Assembly (NCBI GenBank): GCA_944321515.1 | Contig: CALULO010000001.1 | Coordinates: 186,001 to 250,000 of the forward strand | Origin: an uncultured Atopobiaceae bacterium | GTDB lineage: Bacteria; Actinomycetota; Coriobacteriia; Coriobacteriales; Atopobiaceae | Length of the DNA stretch: 64,000 nt | Reading direction: 5' to 3' | Part shown: positions 46,159 through 56,164 of the stretch, piece after piece | Position numbering within the stretch: the first letter of the stretch is position 1 | How the letters are laid out: every line of letters begins with the position of its first letter | Notes under the pieces: model-generated | What the model was told of the DNA's origin: nothing | The model's input: the letters and a program-made list of their open reading frames with translations, nothing else | Databases searched by the model: none | Made by a program: the position numbers and the translations under genes

Positions 46159-47904
46159 GTGGGCGAGACGCCGACCAGGGTGCGCGCGCAGGCCCCCCAG
46201 GGCCAGGAGCCTCCGCGCGATGAGTTTCTGCTCGGACGCTACCGGGTGCTTGAGAGGCGGGGCACGGGCGGCTTTGGAGCGGTCTGCACCTGCTGGGACA
46301 CGCGCCTGCAGCGTCGTGTCGCCATCAAGCGCATGCCTCTCGCCGCCGAGACGGGCACCACCCCGGAGGAGGCGCTTTACGAGGCGCGCATGACCTGCAT
46401 GCTCCCCCATCCCAACATCGTCACCGTGCACGACTTTGAGGCGCAGGGCGCCTATGCCTACCTTGTCATGGAGTACGTGGACGGCCTCAACCTCGCCGAG
46501 CTGCTTGCGCGCGTAGAGGGCGGCAGGCTCACCCCGGACGAGTGCGCCCACGTGCTATCCTCGCTGGCAGACGCCCTCTCGTTTGCGCACGAGAAGCACG
46601 CTCTCCACCTAGACATCAAGCCCTCCAACATCATGATTGACCGTCAGGGAACGGTGAAGCTGGCGGATTTCGGCATGTCCACGCTCGCCTCGGCAGCCGG
46701 GTACGGCGGCGCGCGGGGCGGTACCGTGGGCTACATGCCGCCCGAGCAAATCGAGGGCATGCTTGTCGACGAGCGCGCGGACGTGTTCTCGCTGGCCGTG
46801 GTGGCGTGGCAGGCCCTCACGGGCCGCGACCCCTTCATGGCGAGAACGGCGCAAGAGTCTCTGGCCCTCATCCGGCGCGGGCCCGCTCGCGAGCTCGCAA
46901 AGGGCTGCCCCGACGCAGGCGCCGCGGTTGAGGGAGCCCTGCTAGCCGCGTTGGAGCCCGTCGCCTCCGACCGCACGAGCTCGGTAGCGGACTTCGCGGA
47001 CGAGCTCGTACCCCTGCTCGGCGACGCCTCAGAGGGCGCGGACTCCCTGCGCGAGCTGGTTGAGCAGGCGGAGCAGGACAACGGCTCGAGCCTCCGACCA
47101 CACCGGGCGGCCCCTCTCGCCGTGGGCCTCCCGCCACTTGGAGGGGCTCTCGCCCGCGGGCTCACCGCCCTTGGCACCTTTGCCGGGCTTAGGATGGCAC
47201 TTCCGCTGATCCCAGGCATCGACGAGCGCGTTGCCGCCGCTTCGGCGCTCGCCTGCTGCGCGGCCGGAGCGGTGTGGACGCCTCTCGGGGCGCCGCTTGT
47301 TGTGCTCGCCCTGGCCTGGGGAGTGGCCTCAGGGGCTGCCCCCGCGACCACGCTCGCCGCGATGGCGCTCGCGGCTGTGACAACAGTTTGGTGGGTGCGA
47401 GTGGGCCACGGCGAGCGGCTCTCCTCGCTTGCGCTGCTTCTCCCGTGCTGCCTCCCCTCGCCGGTGAGCGGCGCCGCACTCGCTGGCTTCGCGCTTGACC
47501 CAGGCCCGGCCGCCGCGACGGGGGCGCTCGGCTACGTGCTCGGAACCGTCTTCCACCTTGCCGTCTCTACGTCCTTCTCGCCCGACGCGCTGCTCTCGGG
47601 CCTCGTCGGGTGCGCACTCAGCCCGGGCTTTTGGATTCTTCTTGCCGCCGCGACGCTCTGCGCTGCGGCCTCCAGCGCCGTGGCCCTACGCGGGTCGGTG
47701 ACCGCGGGCGTGGTCGGCCAGACGCTTGGGCTTGCGCTTGTCATCTCGGGCGCGGTCCTCGCAGCCAGGATGGAGAATAGCGGTATATGGGGGGGCCTCG
47801 ACGGGACGACCATCGTCCTTGCGGTACTCTTGTTTGTGCTTTTGTGCATCGCGACTGTCCTGAGAGGCCCGCTCTACGAGGGTCCGGAAGGCGGGGGTAT
47901 ATGA
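46159..47904 (+). CDS. Ser/Thr protein kinase with polytopic membrane domain
   Basis: A 581-aa protein. The eukaryotic-type kinase domain (about 25-285) has GTGGFGAV, VAIK (Lys57), the catalytic loop HLDIKPSN (Asp152) and DFG (Asp170), then GTVGYMPPEQ. The usual HRD arginine is Leu, so it is a non-RD kinase that may not need activation-loop phosphorylation. Residues ~330-575 hold roughly eight hydrophobic segments instead of PASTA repeats. GTG 46159 has GGGAGG before it. Its stop overlaps the fhaA start (ATGA), making it the first gene of the fha-pstP-rodA/pbpA operon, where other actinobacteria place pknA further on. Confidence 0.88.
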   Translation: MGETPTRVRAQAPQGQEPPRDEFLLGRYRVLERRGTGGFGAVCTCWDTRLQRRVAIKRMPLAAETGTTPEEALYEARMTCMLPHPNIVTVHDFEAQGAYAYLVMEYVDGLNLAELLARVEGGRLTPDECAHVLSSLADALSFAHEKHALHLDIKPSNIMIDRQGTVKLADFGMSTLASAAGYGGARGGTVGYMPPEQIEGMLVDERADVFSLAVVAWQALTGRDPFMARTAQESLALIRRGPARELAKGCPDAGAAVEGALLAALEPVASDRTSSVADFADELVPLLGDASEGADSLRELVEQAEQDNGSSLRPHRAAPLAVGLPPLGGALARGLTALGTFAGLRMALPLIPGIDERVAAASALACCAAGAVWTPLGAPLVVLALAWGVASGAAPATTLAAMALAAVTTVWWVRVGHGERLSSLALLLPCCLPSPVSGAALAGFALDPGPAAATGALGYVLGTVFHLAVSTSFSPDALLSGLVGCALSPGFWILLAAATLCAAASSAVALRGSVTAGVVGQTLGLALVISGAVLAARMENSGIWGGLDGTTIVLAVLLFVLLCIATVLRGPLYEGPEGGGI

Positions 47905-48959
47905 GTTTCCTCAGTGATTTCGAGGCGCGCATAGGTTCCGTGTTCGGCGCCGCACCGCAGGGCTACACGGAGCCGTTCTCCTTCAAGAAGCTCGCCAAGC
48001 GCGCGGCGCGCGAGATGGAGAACGAGACGTATGAGATCGACGGCGTAGACACCGCGCCGGCGCTCTACACGGTGCTCGTCTCTGCCTCGGACGACTCGCT
48101 CATGCGCCCCCTCTATGAGCAGATCACCTATGAGACGTCGGCCTTCGTAACCGCGCAGGCCCAGAAGAAGGGCTACGCCTTCGTGGGCAACCCGCTTGTG
48201 CGCTTCATGGTTGACCCGTCGCTCAAGTCGGGCAAGTTTGCGGTCTTTGCGGAGAACGTGGACCCGAGTACGCTCGGACGTCTGCGCGAGGAGGAGCGCG
48301 CCTTCCTGGCGGGCAACTCAAGCGCCGGCGGCGCTGCCGCCCAGATCCACCCGCGCGGCAGCCATCGCGCCGCGGCCCCGCAGGCCGCCCCCGTCCAGGC
48401 CCCAGTGCCCGCGCCGCAGCCGGCCGCGGCAGACGGGCTCGACGTGATGCCGGACGACTTCTCCGAGCCCTCGCCGGTGGCGTCGGCTTCCGCGTCCACG
48501 CCCATGCCCGTGCCCGTAATGCAGCCGGCTCCCGTGGTCAGCGCGCCGGAGACGCCGGGCGCCGCGCCGGTGCCCGTGCCGCAGACCCAACGGCGCAACG
48601 TTCCCCTCGTGGACGTCCGTCGCGGAGTCGGCGTCCCGGCCCATGCAGCCGCCCCCGAGGCCCCGCGCGCCTCCTGCCTGCTTATCGACCGTCAGACCGG
48701 TCGCACCTTTACGGCCACGGCGCCGGCCACGGTCATCGGACGCGAGCGCTCCCAGGCCGGCGTGGTTCTGCGCGATCCCAACGTCTCTCGCCGTCACGCC
48801 GAGCTCTCCTTTGACGGGCGTGACTGGGTCATCCGTGACCTCAACTCGACCAACGGCACCCTCGTCAACGACGTCGACGTCACGGAGTGCGTCCTGCGCG
48901 ACGGCGACCTCATCACCGTAGGCCTGGTGAACCTCGAGTTCAGGGAGAATCCGCGATGA
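47901..48959 (+). CDS. fhaA: FhaA-like protein (DUF3662 plus FHA domain)
   Basis: A 352-aa protein: the N-terminal DUF3662 domain (about 1-135; MSFLSDFEARIGSVFG, KKLAKRAAREMENETYEIDG), an Ala/Pro linker (about 140-250), and a C-terminal FHA phosphothreonine-binding domain (about 255-352; VIGRERSQAGVVLRDPNVSRRHAELSF, DLNSTNGTLVND). In mycobacteria FhaA binds phosphorylated envelope proteins such as MviN. It overlaps the kinase stop and the fhaB start by 4 bp each, so the genes are translationally coupled. Confidence 0.93.
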   Translation: MSFLSDFEARIGSVFGAAPQGYTEPFSFKKLAKRAAREMENETYEIDGVDTAPALYTVLVSASDDSLMRPLYEQITYETSAFVTAQAQKKGYAFVGNPLVRFMVDPSLKSGKFAVFAENVDPSTLGRLREEERAFLAGNSSAGGAAAQIHPRGSHRAAAPQAAPVQAPVPAPQPAAADGLDVMPDDFSEPSPVASASASTPMPVPVMQPAPVVSAPETPGAAPVPVPQTQRRNVPLVDVRRGVGVPAHAAAPEAPRASCLLIDRQTGRTFTATAPATVIGRERSQAGVVLRDPNVSRRHAELSFDGRDWVIRDLNSTNGTLVNDVDVTECVLRDGDLITVGLVNLEFRENPR

Positions 48960-49369
48960 TCGACCTCGTGCTCTTTGTGGGGCGCGTGCTTCTGATCGTC
49001 GTGCTCTACCTCTTTCTCTTCGCAGTTATGCGCACCGGCGTGGGCCTGGTGAAGGGCCAGCGCCGAGACTCGGCCATCTGGTCCATAGATGTCGAGAAGG
49101 GCACCCGCGCGCTGCGCGGGCTGCACGTTGACATCCTCGGCCCCGTGGTCGTTGGGCGCTCGCCGTCCTCCGACATCGTGATCGACGAGCCGTACGTCTC
49201 GTCCACGCACGCGCGCTTCACCCTCCAGGGTCCCGCCCTCGTGCTGGAGGACCTCGGCTCCACCAACGGAACCATGGTCAACGGCCACCTTATCGACCAG
49301 CCGGTAACGCTCCGCGAGACTGACGAGGTGCAGATCGGGGACACGATCATGCGAGTGAGCCGCGGATGA
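48956..49369 (+). CDS. fhaB: FhaB-like FHA-domain membrane protein
   Basis: A 137-aa protein with an N-terminal transmembrane segment (about 2-25, LVLFVGRVLLIVVLYLFLFAVM) and a cytoplasmic FHA domain (about 60-137; VVVGRSPSSDIVIDEPYVSSTHARFTL, EDLGSTNGTMVNG). It reads phosphothreonine marks made by the neighbouring kinases. It overlaps fhaA and pstP by 4 bp each. Confidence 0.93.
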   Translation: MIDLVLFVGRVLLIVVLYLFLFAVMRTGVGLVKGQRRDSAIWSIDVEKGTRALRGLHVDILGPVVVGRSPSSDIVIDEPYVSSTHARFTLQGPALVLEDLGSTNGTMVNGHLIDQPVTLRETDEVQIGDTIMRVSRG

Positions 49370-50667
49370 CGCAGGAGGAGACTCTCATACCCGCACCCCA
49401 GGAGCCGTCGAACGCCCCAGGCCGCGCCGAGATGCCCGTTGAGGGGCGTGCCGGCGCGGATGCCGTATCTGGCGCCAATGAGTTCATCTCTTGGGGGGCC
49501 CGCAGCGACGTGGGCCTGGTGCGCGGGCACAACGAGGACTCCTTCCTCTTGAGGGCGCCGCTGTTTGTGGTCTCAGACGGCATGGGCGGCCACGCGGCCG
49601 GAGAGGTCGCAAGCTCCATCGCCGTGGAGACCATCGGCGGCCGGGCGCCCGCCTCGGCCGATGACATCCTTCTCGGCGCGGCCGTGGAGGCGGCCAACGT
49701 CAGCGTCATAGAAGCCGCCGAGCAGGGCATCGGCAAGCCGGGAATGGGCTGCACCGCCACGGCCGTGCTCATAGAGAGAAACAAGATGGCCGTGGCCCAT
49801 GTGGGCGACTCCCGGGCCTACCTGCTGCGCCACGGCACGCTCGTACGCATCACCCACGACCACTCCTACGTGGAGGAGCTCGTGGACTCCGGCCAGATCA
49901 CGGCCGACGAGGCCCGTACGCACCCCTCGCGCTCCATCATCACCCGCGCCCTGGGCTCAGACCCAGACATGTACGCAGACCACTTCTCCCTAGAGGTCAA
50001 CGACGGAGACCGCATCATCCTGTGCTCGGACGGGCTCTCGTCCATGATTCCGGACAGCGAGATTGAGGCGCTTGCCGTCTCCAGCGCCACCCCGCAGCAG
50101 GCTGCTGACAACCTCGTGGCGGCCGCGCTCACCGCGGGCGGAGCGGACAACGTGACCGTGGTGGTTGTCGACGTGCTCAACGACGGGTTGGCCGAGGCGG
50201 CGCGCAAGAAGCTCCTTCGGCGCATCGCCGCGCTCTCGGGGGCCTTCGCGGCCGTGATAGTAATAGCCGCCCTCATCACCTTCGTGTTCATCCGCACCGA
50301 ATGGTATCTCGGCGTTAACGGTACCACCGTCGGGCTCTACCGCGGTGTTCAGGGAGAGCTGCTCGGCATGAGCCTTTCCGAGCTCGTAGGGACGAGCACG
50401 GTGGAGGTGACCGACCTTCCCGTGGCCCTGCAGGACCAGCTTGAGTCCGGCATCCGCGTAAACAACGAGGAGGAGGGCCGCGCGGCCATCGACTCCTACC
50501 ACGAGCAGATTGACGCCGATCGCGACCGTGCGGCGCAGATAGCCGAGACGGCCCGCTCCGAGAGCGGCGCGGGCGGCTCGGGCGACGCCGCGGCCCAGGG
50601 GGCCGCGCCCGGGACGGGAGAGGCGGACGGCACCACGCAGGACACGACGACGAACGGGGGCGAGTAG
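49366..50667 (+). CDS. pstP: PP2C-type Ser/Thr protein phosphatase
   Basis: A 433-aa PPM phosphatase. The catalytic domain (about 40-280) has [55 protein letters not shown] and the metal-binding [12 protein letters not shown] transmembrane helix (about 290-312, [22 protein letters not shown]) leads to an extracellular part that ends in a Gly/Ala/Thr-rich tail. It reverses phosphorylation by the two kinases of the cluster. The start overlaps the fhaB stop, and the SEDS-PBP gene begins 1 bp after its stop. Confidence 0.94.
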   Translation: MTQEETLIPAPQEPSNAPGRAEMPVEGRAGADAVSGANEFISWGARSDVGLVRGHNEDSFLLRAPLFVVSDGMGGHAAGEVASSIAVETIGGRAPASADDILLGAAVEAANVSVIEAAEQGIGKPGMGCTATAVLIERNKMAVAHVGDSRAYLLRHGTLVRITHDHSYVEELVDSGQITADEARTHPSRSIITRALGSDPDMYADHFSLEVNDGDRIILCSDGLSSMIPDSEIEALAVSSATPQQAADNLVAAALTAGGADNVTVVVVDVLNDGLAEAARKKLLRRIAALSGAFAAVIVIAALITFVFIRTEWYLGVNGTTVGLYRGVQGELLGMSLSELVGTSTVEVTDLPVALQDQLESGIRVNNEEEGRAAIDSYHEQIDADRDRAAQIAETARSESGAGGSGDAAAQGAAPGTGEADGTTQDTTTNGGE

Positions 50668-50668
50668 C

Positions 50669-53650
50669 GTGAGGAGAAAGCGGTACGCAGCTGCTGCCAC
50701 GCGCGCACAGATGGAGGCCATGGCGGCCGCCTCGGCGGTCCCGGCGCCAGCGGCGTCCCCGGGCGCCGACCGCGGCCACGGCCGCAGGAACACCGAGCTG
50801 CTGCTCCTGTGTCTTGCCGCCGTTCCCGTAATCCTGCTCTACGCCATGTACGTGCTGAACTCGAACGCGGAGCTAAGCCTCTCCACGCTCGGCGTACCTC
50901 TCGGCCTCTTTGCCGCCTTCGCTGCGGCACACGTGGCCATTCGCATCTTTGCGCCCGCGGCCGACCCCGCCATCCTCCCCATCGTCTTCGCGCTCTCCGG
51001 CACGGGCATCACCTTCCTCACTCGCCTCGCACCTGACCTGGCCGTCAACCAGGTGATATGGCTCTTCCTGTCCGTGGCGGCCATGGTGGCCGTGCTCGTG
51101 GTGGTACGAGACCTCGACGCGCTGGCGGACTACAAGTACACCCTGGGCATCGCCGGCGTGGTCTTGCTCGTTCTGCCCATGATCATCGGCACCGAGCAGA
51201 ACGGCTCCAAGCTCTGGATCTACATCGGGGGCTTCAGCTTCCAGCCCGGCGAGTTCGCCAAGATTCTCATCACCCTCTTCCTGGCGTTCTACCTGGCCAC
51301 CAACCGCGAGGCGCTCTCCGCCTCCATGCGCAGCTTCGGGCCCATCCGCCTGCCGCGCCTGAGGATGCTGCTGCCGATGTTCGTCATGTGGGACATCAGC
51401 CTTCTCGTGGTGGTCTTCGAGCGCGACCTTGGCAGCGCCCTTCTCTTCTTCGCCTTCTTTGTCATCATGCTCTACGTGGCCACCGGCCGCGTGAGCTACG
51501 TGATAGTGAGCCTGCTGCTGCTCGCCGTGGCCGGCGTGGCCTGCTACCACCTCTTCAGCCACGTGCAGAACCGCATCGACATCTGGCTTGACCCGTGGTC
51601 GGCGGCCTCGAGCGGCGGCTACCAGATCGTCCAGGCGCTCTATTCGCTGGCGGACGGCGGCCTGGTGGGCGACGGCATCGGCAACGGGCTTGCCACCACC
51701 ATCCCCTACGTCGAGAGCGACTTCATCTTCGCGGCCATCGCCGAGGAGGCTGGGCTTCTCGGAGCATCCGCCGTGCTCCTGCTGTTCCTGCTCTTCTGCG
51801 TCCGCGGCCTCGCCACGGCGGCGCGAGCCAAGTCCGACTGCTCCGCCTTCGCGGCCGTCGGCCTTACGGTGGCCATCTCGTTCCAGGCGTTCCTCATCGT
51901 GGGCGGCGTCACCAAGCTGCTGCCCCTCACGGGCGTCACACTGCCCTTCATGAGCCAGGGCGGAACCTCGCTCCTTGCGAGCTTCCTCATCGTGGGCCTG
52001 CTGCTGCGCGCCGGAGACGAGGGCACCGGCCGGGAGGCCGAGATGCGCTCGGGCGTAGAGCGCGACAGCCAGCGCCGCGACCCGGTGCTCACCCTGGCTG
52101 GCCAGGCGGTTGGGCAGGCGCAAGGCGCGCACGCGCCCTCCATGGTCCACGGCAGCCATGCCCGCGGGCGCTTCGGCCTCAACACGGCCGAGTCAGGCGT
52201 GCTTGGGCGCGTGGCCCTGGGCAAGCGCCTCACCAGCCTCATCGCGGTCTTCTCGCTTCTGTTCGCCGCGCTGGTCGCCAACCTCACCTATGTGCAGAAG
52301 ATTGATGCCAGCCGCATCCAGAACCTCCCCACCAACAGCCACACCATAGCTCGCAGCGCCTACGTGCAGCGCGGCGCCATCATCACCTCCGACGGCATCA
52401 CCCTGGCGGAGAGCGTCCAGCAGGGGGACGGCTCCTACGCACGCAGCTACCCGCAGGGCACGCTTGCGCGTCACGTGGTTGGCTACGTCTCAACGCAGTA
52501 TGGCAGCTCCGGCGTCGAGGCCTCCATGAACGAGGTGCTCACCGGCCACGAGGACTACTCGAACTGGAGGAGCGCCCTCTACTCACTGGCGGGCGTCGAG
52601 CAGCCCGGCTCCACCGTCGCGCTCACCATCAACTCGCAGATTCAGCGCGCCGCCGAGCAGGCTCTCCAGGGCTACACGGGCGCCATCGTCGTCCTTGACC
52701 CTAAGACCGGCGCGGTGCTGGCCGAGGCGTCCTCGCCGACCTACTCCCCCGACAACCTTGGAGAGGCCATGCAGGGCTCGAGCGGCGAGCTTGTGAACCG
52801 TGCCACCCAGGCGCTCTACTCGCCCGGCTCCACCTTCAAGGCCGTCACGCTCTCCGCGGCGCTGGACTCCGGCGTCGTGAGCCTGGACGACGTCTTCTAC
52901 GCCGGGCCCTCGCTCGAGGTCGGCGGCGCCGAGGTCACAAACTACGGCGGCAACGACTACGGAAGCCCCACGCTCAAGGAGGCGTTCGCGCTCTCCTCCA
53001 ACACCGCCTTTGCGCAGGTGGGCCTTGACGTGGGTGCCAGCACGCTCGTGAGCTACGCCCGCGCCTACGGGTACGGTCAGCAGATCGGGCAGGACTTCGA
53101 CTGCCTCGCCTCGCTCATGCCCGAGCCCTCCGAGATGACGGAGTGGGAGACGGCCTGGGCGGCCTGCGGTCAGCCCGTCGGCCAGCACGAGAGCCCGGCA
53201 GGCCCCCAGGTCACCGTCATGCAGAACGCCGTTGTGGCGCAGACCATCGCAAACGGCGGCGTCGCCATGGATCCCTACGTTGTCGACCACGTGCTCTCGC
53301 CGGAGGGCATCGTCACCTCCAAGACCTCCCCCCGCTCGCTCGGTCAGGTCATCTCCTCGACCACCGCCGACCAGATGAAGGAGGCCATGCGCGGCGTCGT
53401 CGACCATGGCACCGGCAGGCGCGCGCAGGTTTCCGGGACCGTGGTGGCGGGCAAGACCGGCACTGCCGAGGTCGAGAACGGAAACATCAACTCGTTCTTC
53501 ATCGGCTTCGCGCCCTATGACAACCCGACGCTGGTCATCTCGGTCTGCGTCGAGGGTCACGGCGAGGACGTCGAGGGGTTCGCCGCCGGTCTGGCCGGCC
53601 AGGTGCTGTCCCAGGCGCTCCGAGTTCAGGCTTCGGGTGCAGGGAACTAG
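50669..53650 (+). CDS. RodA-PbpA fusion (SEDS glycosyltransferase plus class-B PBP)
   Basis: A 993-aa single chain. Residues ~40-455 are a RodA/FtsW-type SEDS polymerase with about ten membrane segments, [11 protein letters not shown], the conserved [11 protein letters not shown] and MSQGGTSLL. After a ~60-residue linker comes another membrane anchor (about 515-537) and a penicillin-binding transpeptidase. Its motifs are SPGSTFK (Ser721, Lys724), SSN (776-778) and KTGT (929-932), with the PBP2/PbpA dimerisation-type N-domain between. In other actinobacteria these are two adjacent genes. Start GTG 50669 lies 1 bp after the pstP stop, with GGGGGCGAG upstream. The protein should both polymerise and cross-link glycan strands. 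Confidence 0.95.
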   Translation: MRRKRYAAAATRAQMEAMAAASAVPAPAASPGADRGHGRRNTELLLLCLAAVPVILLYAMYVLNSNAELSLSTLGVPLGLFAAFAAAHVAIRIFAPAADPAILPIVFALSGTGITFLTRLAPDLAVNQVIWLFLSVAAMVAVLVVVRDLDALADYKYTLGIAGVVLLVLPMIIGTEQNGSKLWIYIGGFSFQPGEFAKILITLFLAFYLATNREALSASMRSFGPIRLPRLRMLLPMFVMWDISLLVVVFERDLGSALLFFAFFVIMLYVATGRVSYVIVSLLLLAVAGVACYHLFSHVQNRIDIWLDPWSAASSGGYQIVQALYSLADGGLVGDGIGNGLATTIPYVESDFIFAAIAEEAGLLGASAVLLLFLLFCVRGLATAARAKSDCSAFAAVGLTVAISFQAFLIVGGVTKLLPLTGVTLPFMSQGGTSLLASFLIVGLLLRAGDEGTGREAEMRSGVERDSQRRDPVLTLAGQAVGQAQGAHAPSMVHGSHARGRFGLNTAESGVLGRVALGKRLTSLIAVFSLLFAALVANLTYVQKIDASRIQNLPTNSHTIARSAYVQRGAIITSDGITLAESVQQGDGSYARSYPQGTLARHVVGYVSTQYGSSGVEASMNEVLTGHEDYSNWRSALYSLAGVEQPGSTVALTINSQIQRAAEQALQGYTGAIVVLDPKTGAVLAEASSPTYSPDNLGEAMQGSSGELVNRATQALYSPGSTFKAVTLSAALDSGVVSLDDVFYAGPSLEVGGAEVTNYGGNDYGSPTLKEAFALSSNTAFAQVGLDVGASTLVSYARAYGYGQQIGQDFDCLASLMPEPSEMTEWETAWAACGQPVGQHESPAGPQVTVMQNAVVAQTIANGGVAMDPYVVDHVLSPEGIVTSKTSPRSLGQVISSTTADQMKEAMRGVVDHGTGRRAQVSGTVVAGKTGTAEVENGNINSFFIGFAPYDNPTLVISVCVEGHGEDVEGFAAGLAGQVLSQALRVQASGAGN

Positions 53651-53814
53651 CATGGGGGACTACAGAGGCACAGCCCCTCTCGTCGGTCTCAGGGCATGGC
53701 GAGAAGGACCCGCCGGCCGCAGGCGCTCTCCCCACACGGGGTCGCCTCGACGGCGTGCGACACAACGTACGAGACGCGGCAGCAGGCGCTGCGAAGGATA
53801 TAAGGAGAGAACAT

Positions 53815-55845
53815 ATGTCAGCTAGGGTTCTCGGGGGACGTTACCAGGTTCAGGACAAGATCGGCGCGGGCGGCATGGCCACGGTCTACCGCGGGCTCGA
53901 CGAGGTGCTCGGGCGCACGGTGGCCATCAAGACCATGCTGCCGCAATACGCCAACGACCCCTCCTTCGCCGCCCGATTCAAGCAGGAGGCCCAGGCTGCG
54001 GCCGCGCTCCAGAGCCCATACATCGTGAGCGTCTACGACTGGGGAAAGGACGCGGACACCTACTACATCGTCATGGAGTACCTGCGCGGCACCGACCTCA
54101 AGAGCGGCATCCGCAAGCACGGCGCGCTCGACTGCAAGAAGGTGGCGCAGATCGGGTCGCAGATTGCGCAGGCGCTGTCCGTGGCTCACAAGCACGACAT
54201 CATTCACCGAGACATCAAGCCGCAGAACATCATGGTGCAGCCCGACGGCAACATCAAGGTGATGGACTTCGGCATCGCCCGGGCCAAGAACAGCCACCTC
54301 ACGCAGGACAACTCGGTGCTGGGCACCGCGCACTACGTCTCCCCCGAGCAGACCCAGGGCAAGGAGCTCGGCCCCACCACCGACATCTACTCCCTTGGCA
54401 TCGTGATGTACGAGGCCGCCACCGGTCAGGTTCCCTTCCAGGGCGACGACGCCATCTCCGTGGCCCTCAAGCAGGTCAACGAGCAGCCCAAGCCGCCAAG
54501 CCAGCTCAACCCCAGCGTGGACCCGAGCCTTGAGTCCATCATCCTCAAGTGCATGCAGAAGAACCCCGCGGATCGCTTCCAGACCGCCGACGAGCTCTAC
54601 CGCACGCTGCGTGACTACCTCGCCGGCCGCATGCAGGCCGTGAACAGCGCGACCGCCATGCTGCCCGCCCAGCCCACCAACAAGCTTGAGCGCGGGGCCG
54701 CGGCCTTGGGCGGCACGGCCTCCATGCCGCGCGTTGAGCGCACCAACCGCTACCGGGGGCAGAGCGCCACGGAGCAGGCGGCCGAACAGGAGGCAGAGCG
54801 CGCCCGCAAGCGCAAGCGTAACATCGCCGTCGGCGTAGTCATCGGCGTGATAGCGCTCGCTATCGCAGTCTTTGCCATCGCCAACCTAGTAGGCAGCGCC
54901 GCCGCGCAGCGAACCGTGCCCTCGGTCATCGGCATGACGCAGGACGAGGCCGAGCAGGCTATCAAGGACGCAGGCTTCGACGTTGGGCAGGTCAGTCAGG
55001 GCTACAGCAGCGACCAGCCTGAGGGCAGCGTCTACGAGCAGAGCCCGGACGCCTACACCCAAGCCGAGGAGGGCAGCAAGATCAGCTTCCGCGTCTCCCA
55101 GGGACCTCAGCCTGCGGAGCAGGTTGAGGTCCCCGACCTCTCCAACCTCACCGAGCAGCAGGCGCAGGAGGAGCTCGCAAGCCGCAACCTCCGCGGACGG
55201 GCCGGCGCCGAGCAGGAGAGCGACGACGTCGAGGCTGGGCGCGTCTGCGACCAGGACACCGAGCCCGGAACCATGGTGGACGTAAACACAACAATCACCT
55301 ACTACCTGTCCTCGGGCGCGGCGCAGGAGGTAGTCCCCAACGTTGAGGGCGACACTGCGGACAGTGCCGAGTCTCGCCTCACCGCCGCGGGCTTCACCGT
55401 TACGCGCGCCTACGCAAACTCAAGCTCGGTCGCCTACGGCCTGGTCATCTCCACCAACCCGAGCATCGGCTCCACGGTTGCCTCCGGCTCCAACATCACG
55501 ATCACCATCTCGCAGGGACCGGCCGAGGTCGACCTGCCCAACGTTGTGGGCAAGGACTACCTCACCGCACGCTCCCAGCTCCAGGCGCTCGGATTCTCCG
55601 TAAGCCTGGCCAGCGGGTCCAGCGCGGACGGCGTCGTCACCGCCATGTCCCCCTCGGGCAGCAGCGCCCCTGCGGGTGCAAGCATTGTCCTCACCACCCA
55701 GGTCCAGCAGCCCTCTGAGCCCTCCACGCCGGACACAAGCGGCGGCAGCGGCTCAGAAACCGGAACGGGTACGAGCACGGGTACGGGCTCTGGTTCTGGC
55801 TCTGGTTCCAGCACCGGCACCAGCACAGGCAACGGCGAAAACTAG
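53815..55845 (+). CDS. pknB: PknB-type Ser/Thr kinase with four PASTA domains
   Basis: A 676-aa membrane kinase. The cytoplasmic kinase domain (about 9-270) has GAGGMATV, Lys39, HRDIKPQN (Asp133) and DFG (Asp151). A juxtamembrane region leads to one transmembrane helix (about 336-360). Outside are four PASTA repeats (about 366-655), each starting with a V-P-x-(V/L) type strand; these bind muropeptides or lipid II in relatives. The tail is a run of Gly/Ser/Thr. ATG 53815 with AAGGAG is chosen over an in-frame ATG 20 codons upstream. It lies 165 bp after the RodA-PbpA gene and is the last gene before a terminator. Confidence 0.96.
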   Translation: MSARVLGGRYQVQDKIGAGGMATVYRGLDEVLGRTVAIKTMLPQYANDPSFAARFKQEAQAAAALQSPYIVSVYDWGKDADTYYIVMEYLRGTDLKSGIRKHGALDCKKVAQIGSQIAQALSVAHKHDIIHRDIKPQNIMVQPDGNIKVMDFGIARAKNSHLTQDNSVLGTAHYVSPEQTQGKELGPTTDIYSLGIVMYEAATGQVPFQGDDAISVALKQVNEQPKPPSQLNPSVDPSLESIILKCMQKNPADRFQTADELYRTLRDYLAGRMQAVNSATAMLPAQPTNKLERGAAALGGTASMPRVERTNRYRGQSATEQAAEQEAERARKRKRNIAVGVVIGVIALAIAVFAIANLVGSAAAQRTVPSVIGMTQDEAEQAIKDAGFDVGQVSQGYSSDQPEGSVYEQSPDAYTQAEEGSKISFRVSQGPQPAEQVEVPDLSNLTEQQAQEELASRNLRGRAGAEQESDDVEAGRVCDQDTEPGTMVDVNTTITYYLSSGAAQEVVPNVEGDTADSAESRLTAAGFTVTRAYANSSSVAYGLVISTNPSIGSTVASGSNITITISQGPAEVDLPNVVGKDYLTARSQLQALGFSVSLASGSSADGVVTAMSPSGSSAPAGASIVLTTQVQQPSEPSTPDTSGGSGSETGTGTSTGTGSGSGSGSSTGTSTGNGEN

Positions 55846-55864
55846 CCCCCTTCAGGAAAGCCAC

Positions 55865-55904
55865 GCGGGCCGTCGGGCGTTATGCCCGGCGGCCCGCTCT
55901 CTTT
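55865..55904 (+). terminator. Terminator of the pknB cluster
   Basis: GCGGGCCGTCGGGC/GCCCGGCGGCCCGC with GTTAT loop, then TCTCTTT. Confidence 0.88.
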
Positions 55905-55963
55905 ACCGATGGCCCCGTCAACAGCTCGCTTCCCCCTATCGTCCGGTCGCCGCGTGCCGTCAT

Positions 55964-56000
55964 GAAAAGCGGGTCAGCGCCCATATGGCCGCTGACCCGC
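55964..56000 (-). terminator. Terminator of tRNA-Arg(CCT)
   Basis: CGGGTCAGCG/CGCTGACCCG stem with a TTTT run on the minus strand, 10 bp beyond the tRNA 3' end. Confidence 0.85.
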
Positions 56001-56009
56001 ATTATCCTC

Positions 56010-56085
56010 TGGTGCCCCCGGGCCGATTCGAACGGCCGACACCCGCTTTAGGAGAGCGGTGCTCTATCCCCTGAGCTACGAAGGC
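56010..56085 (-). tRNA. tRNA-Arg (CCT)
   Basis: 76-nt cloverleaf on the minus strand: acceptor GCCTTCG/CGGGGGC with two G-U pairs, D-arm GCTC..GAGC, anticodon stem CCGCT/AGCGG with loop CTCCTAA (anticodon CCT), T-arm GGCCG TTCGAAT CGGCC, discriminator A and encoded CCA. Confidence 0.95.
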
Positions 56086-56164
56086 ATTGGAACGCTATTC
56101 TATCACCCGCGCGCGGCTCCGACAAAGTCTGCGTGAGGCTGTCGCCAGGGCGTCGCAGACCCGG

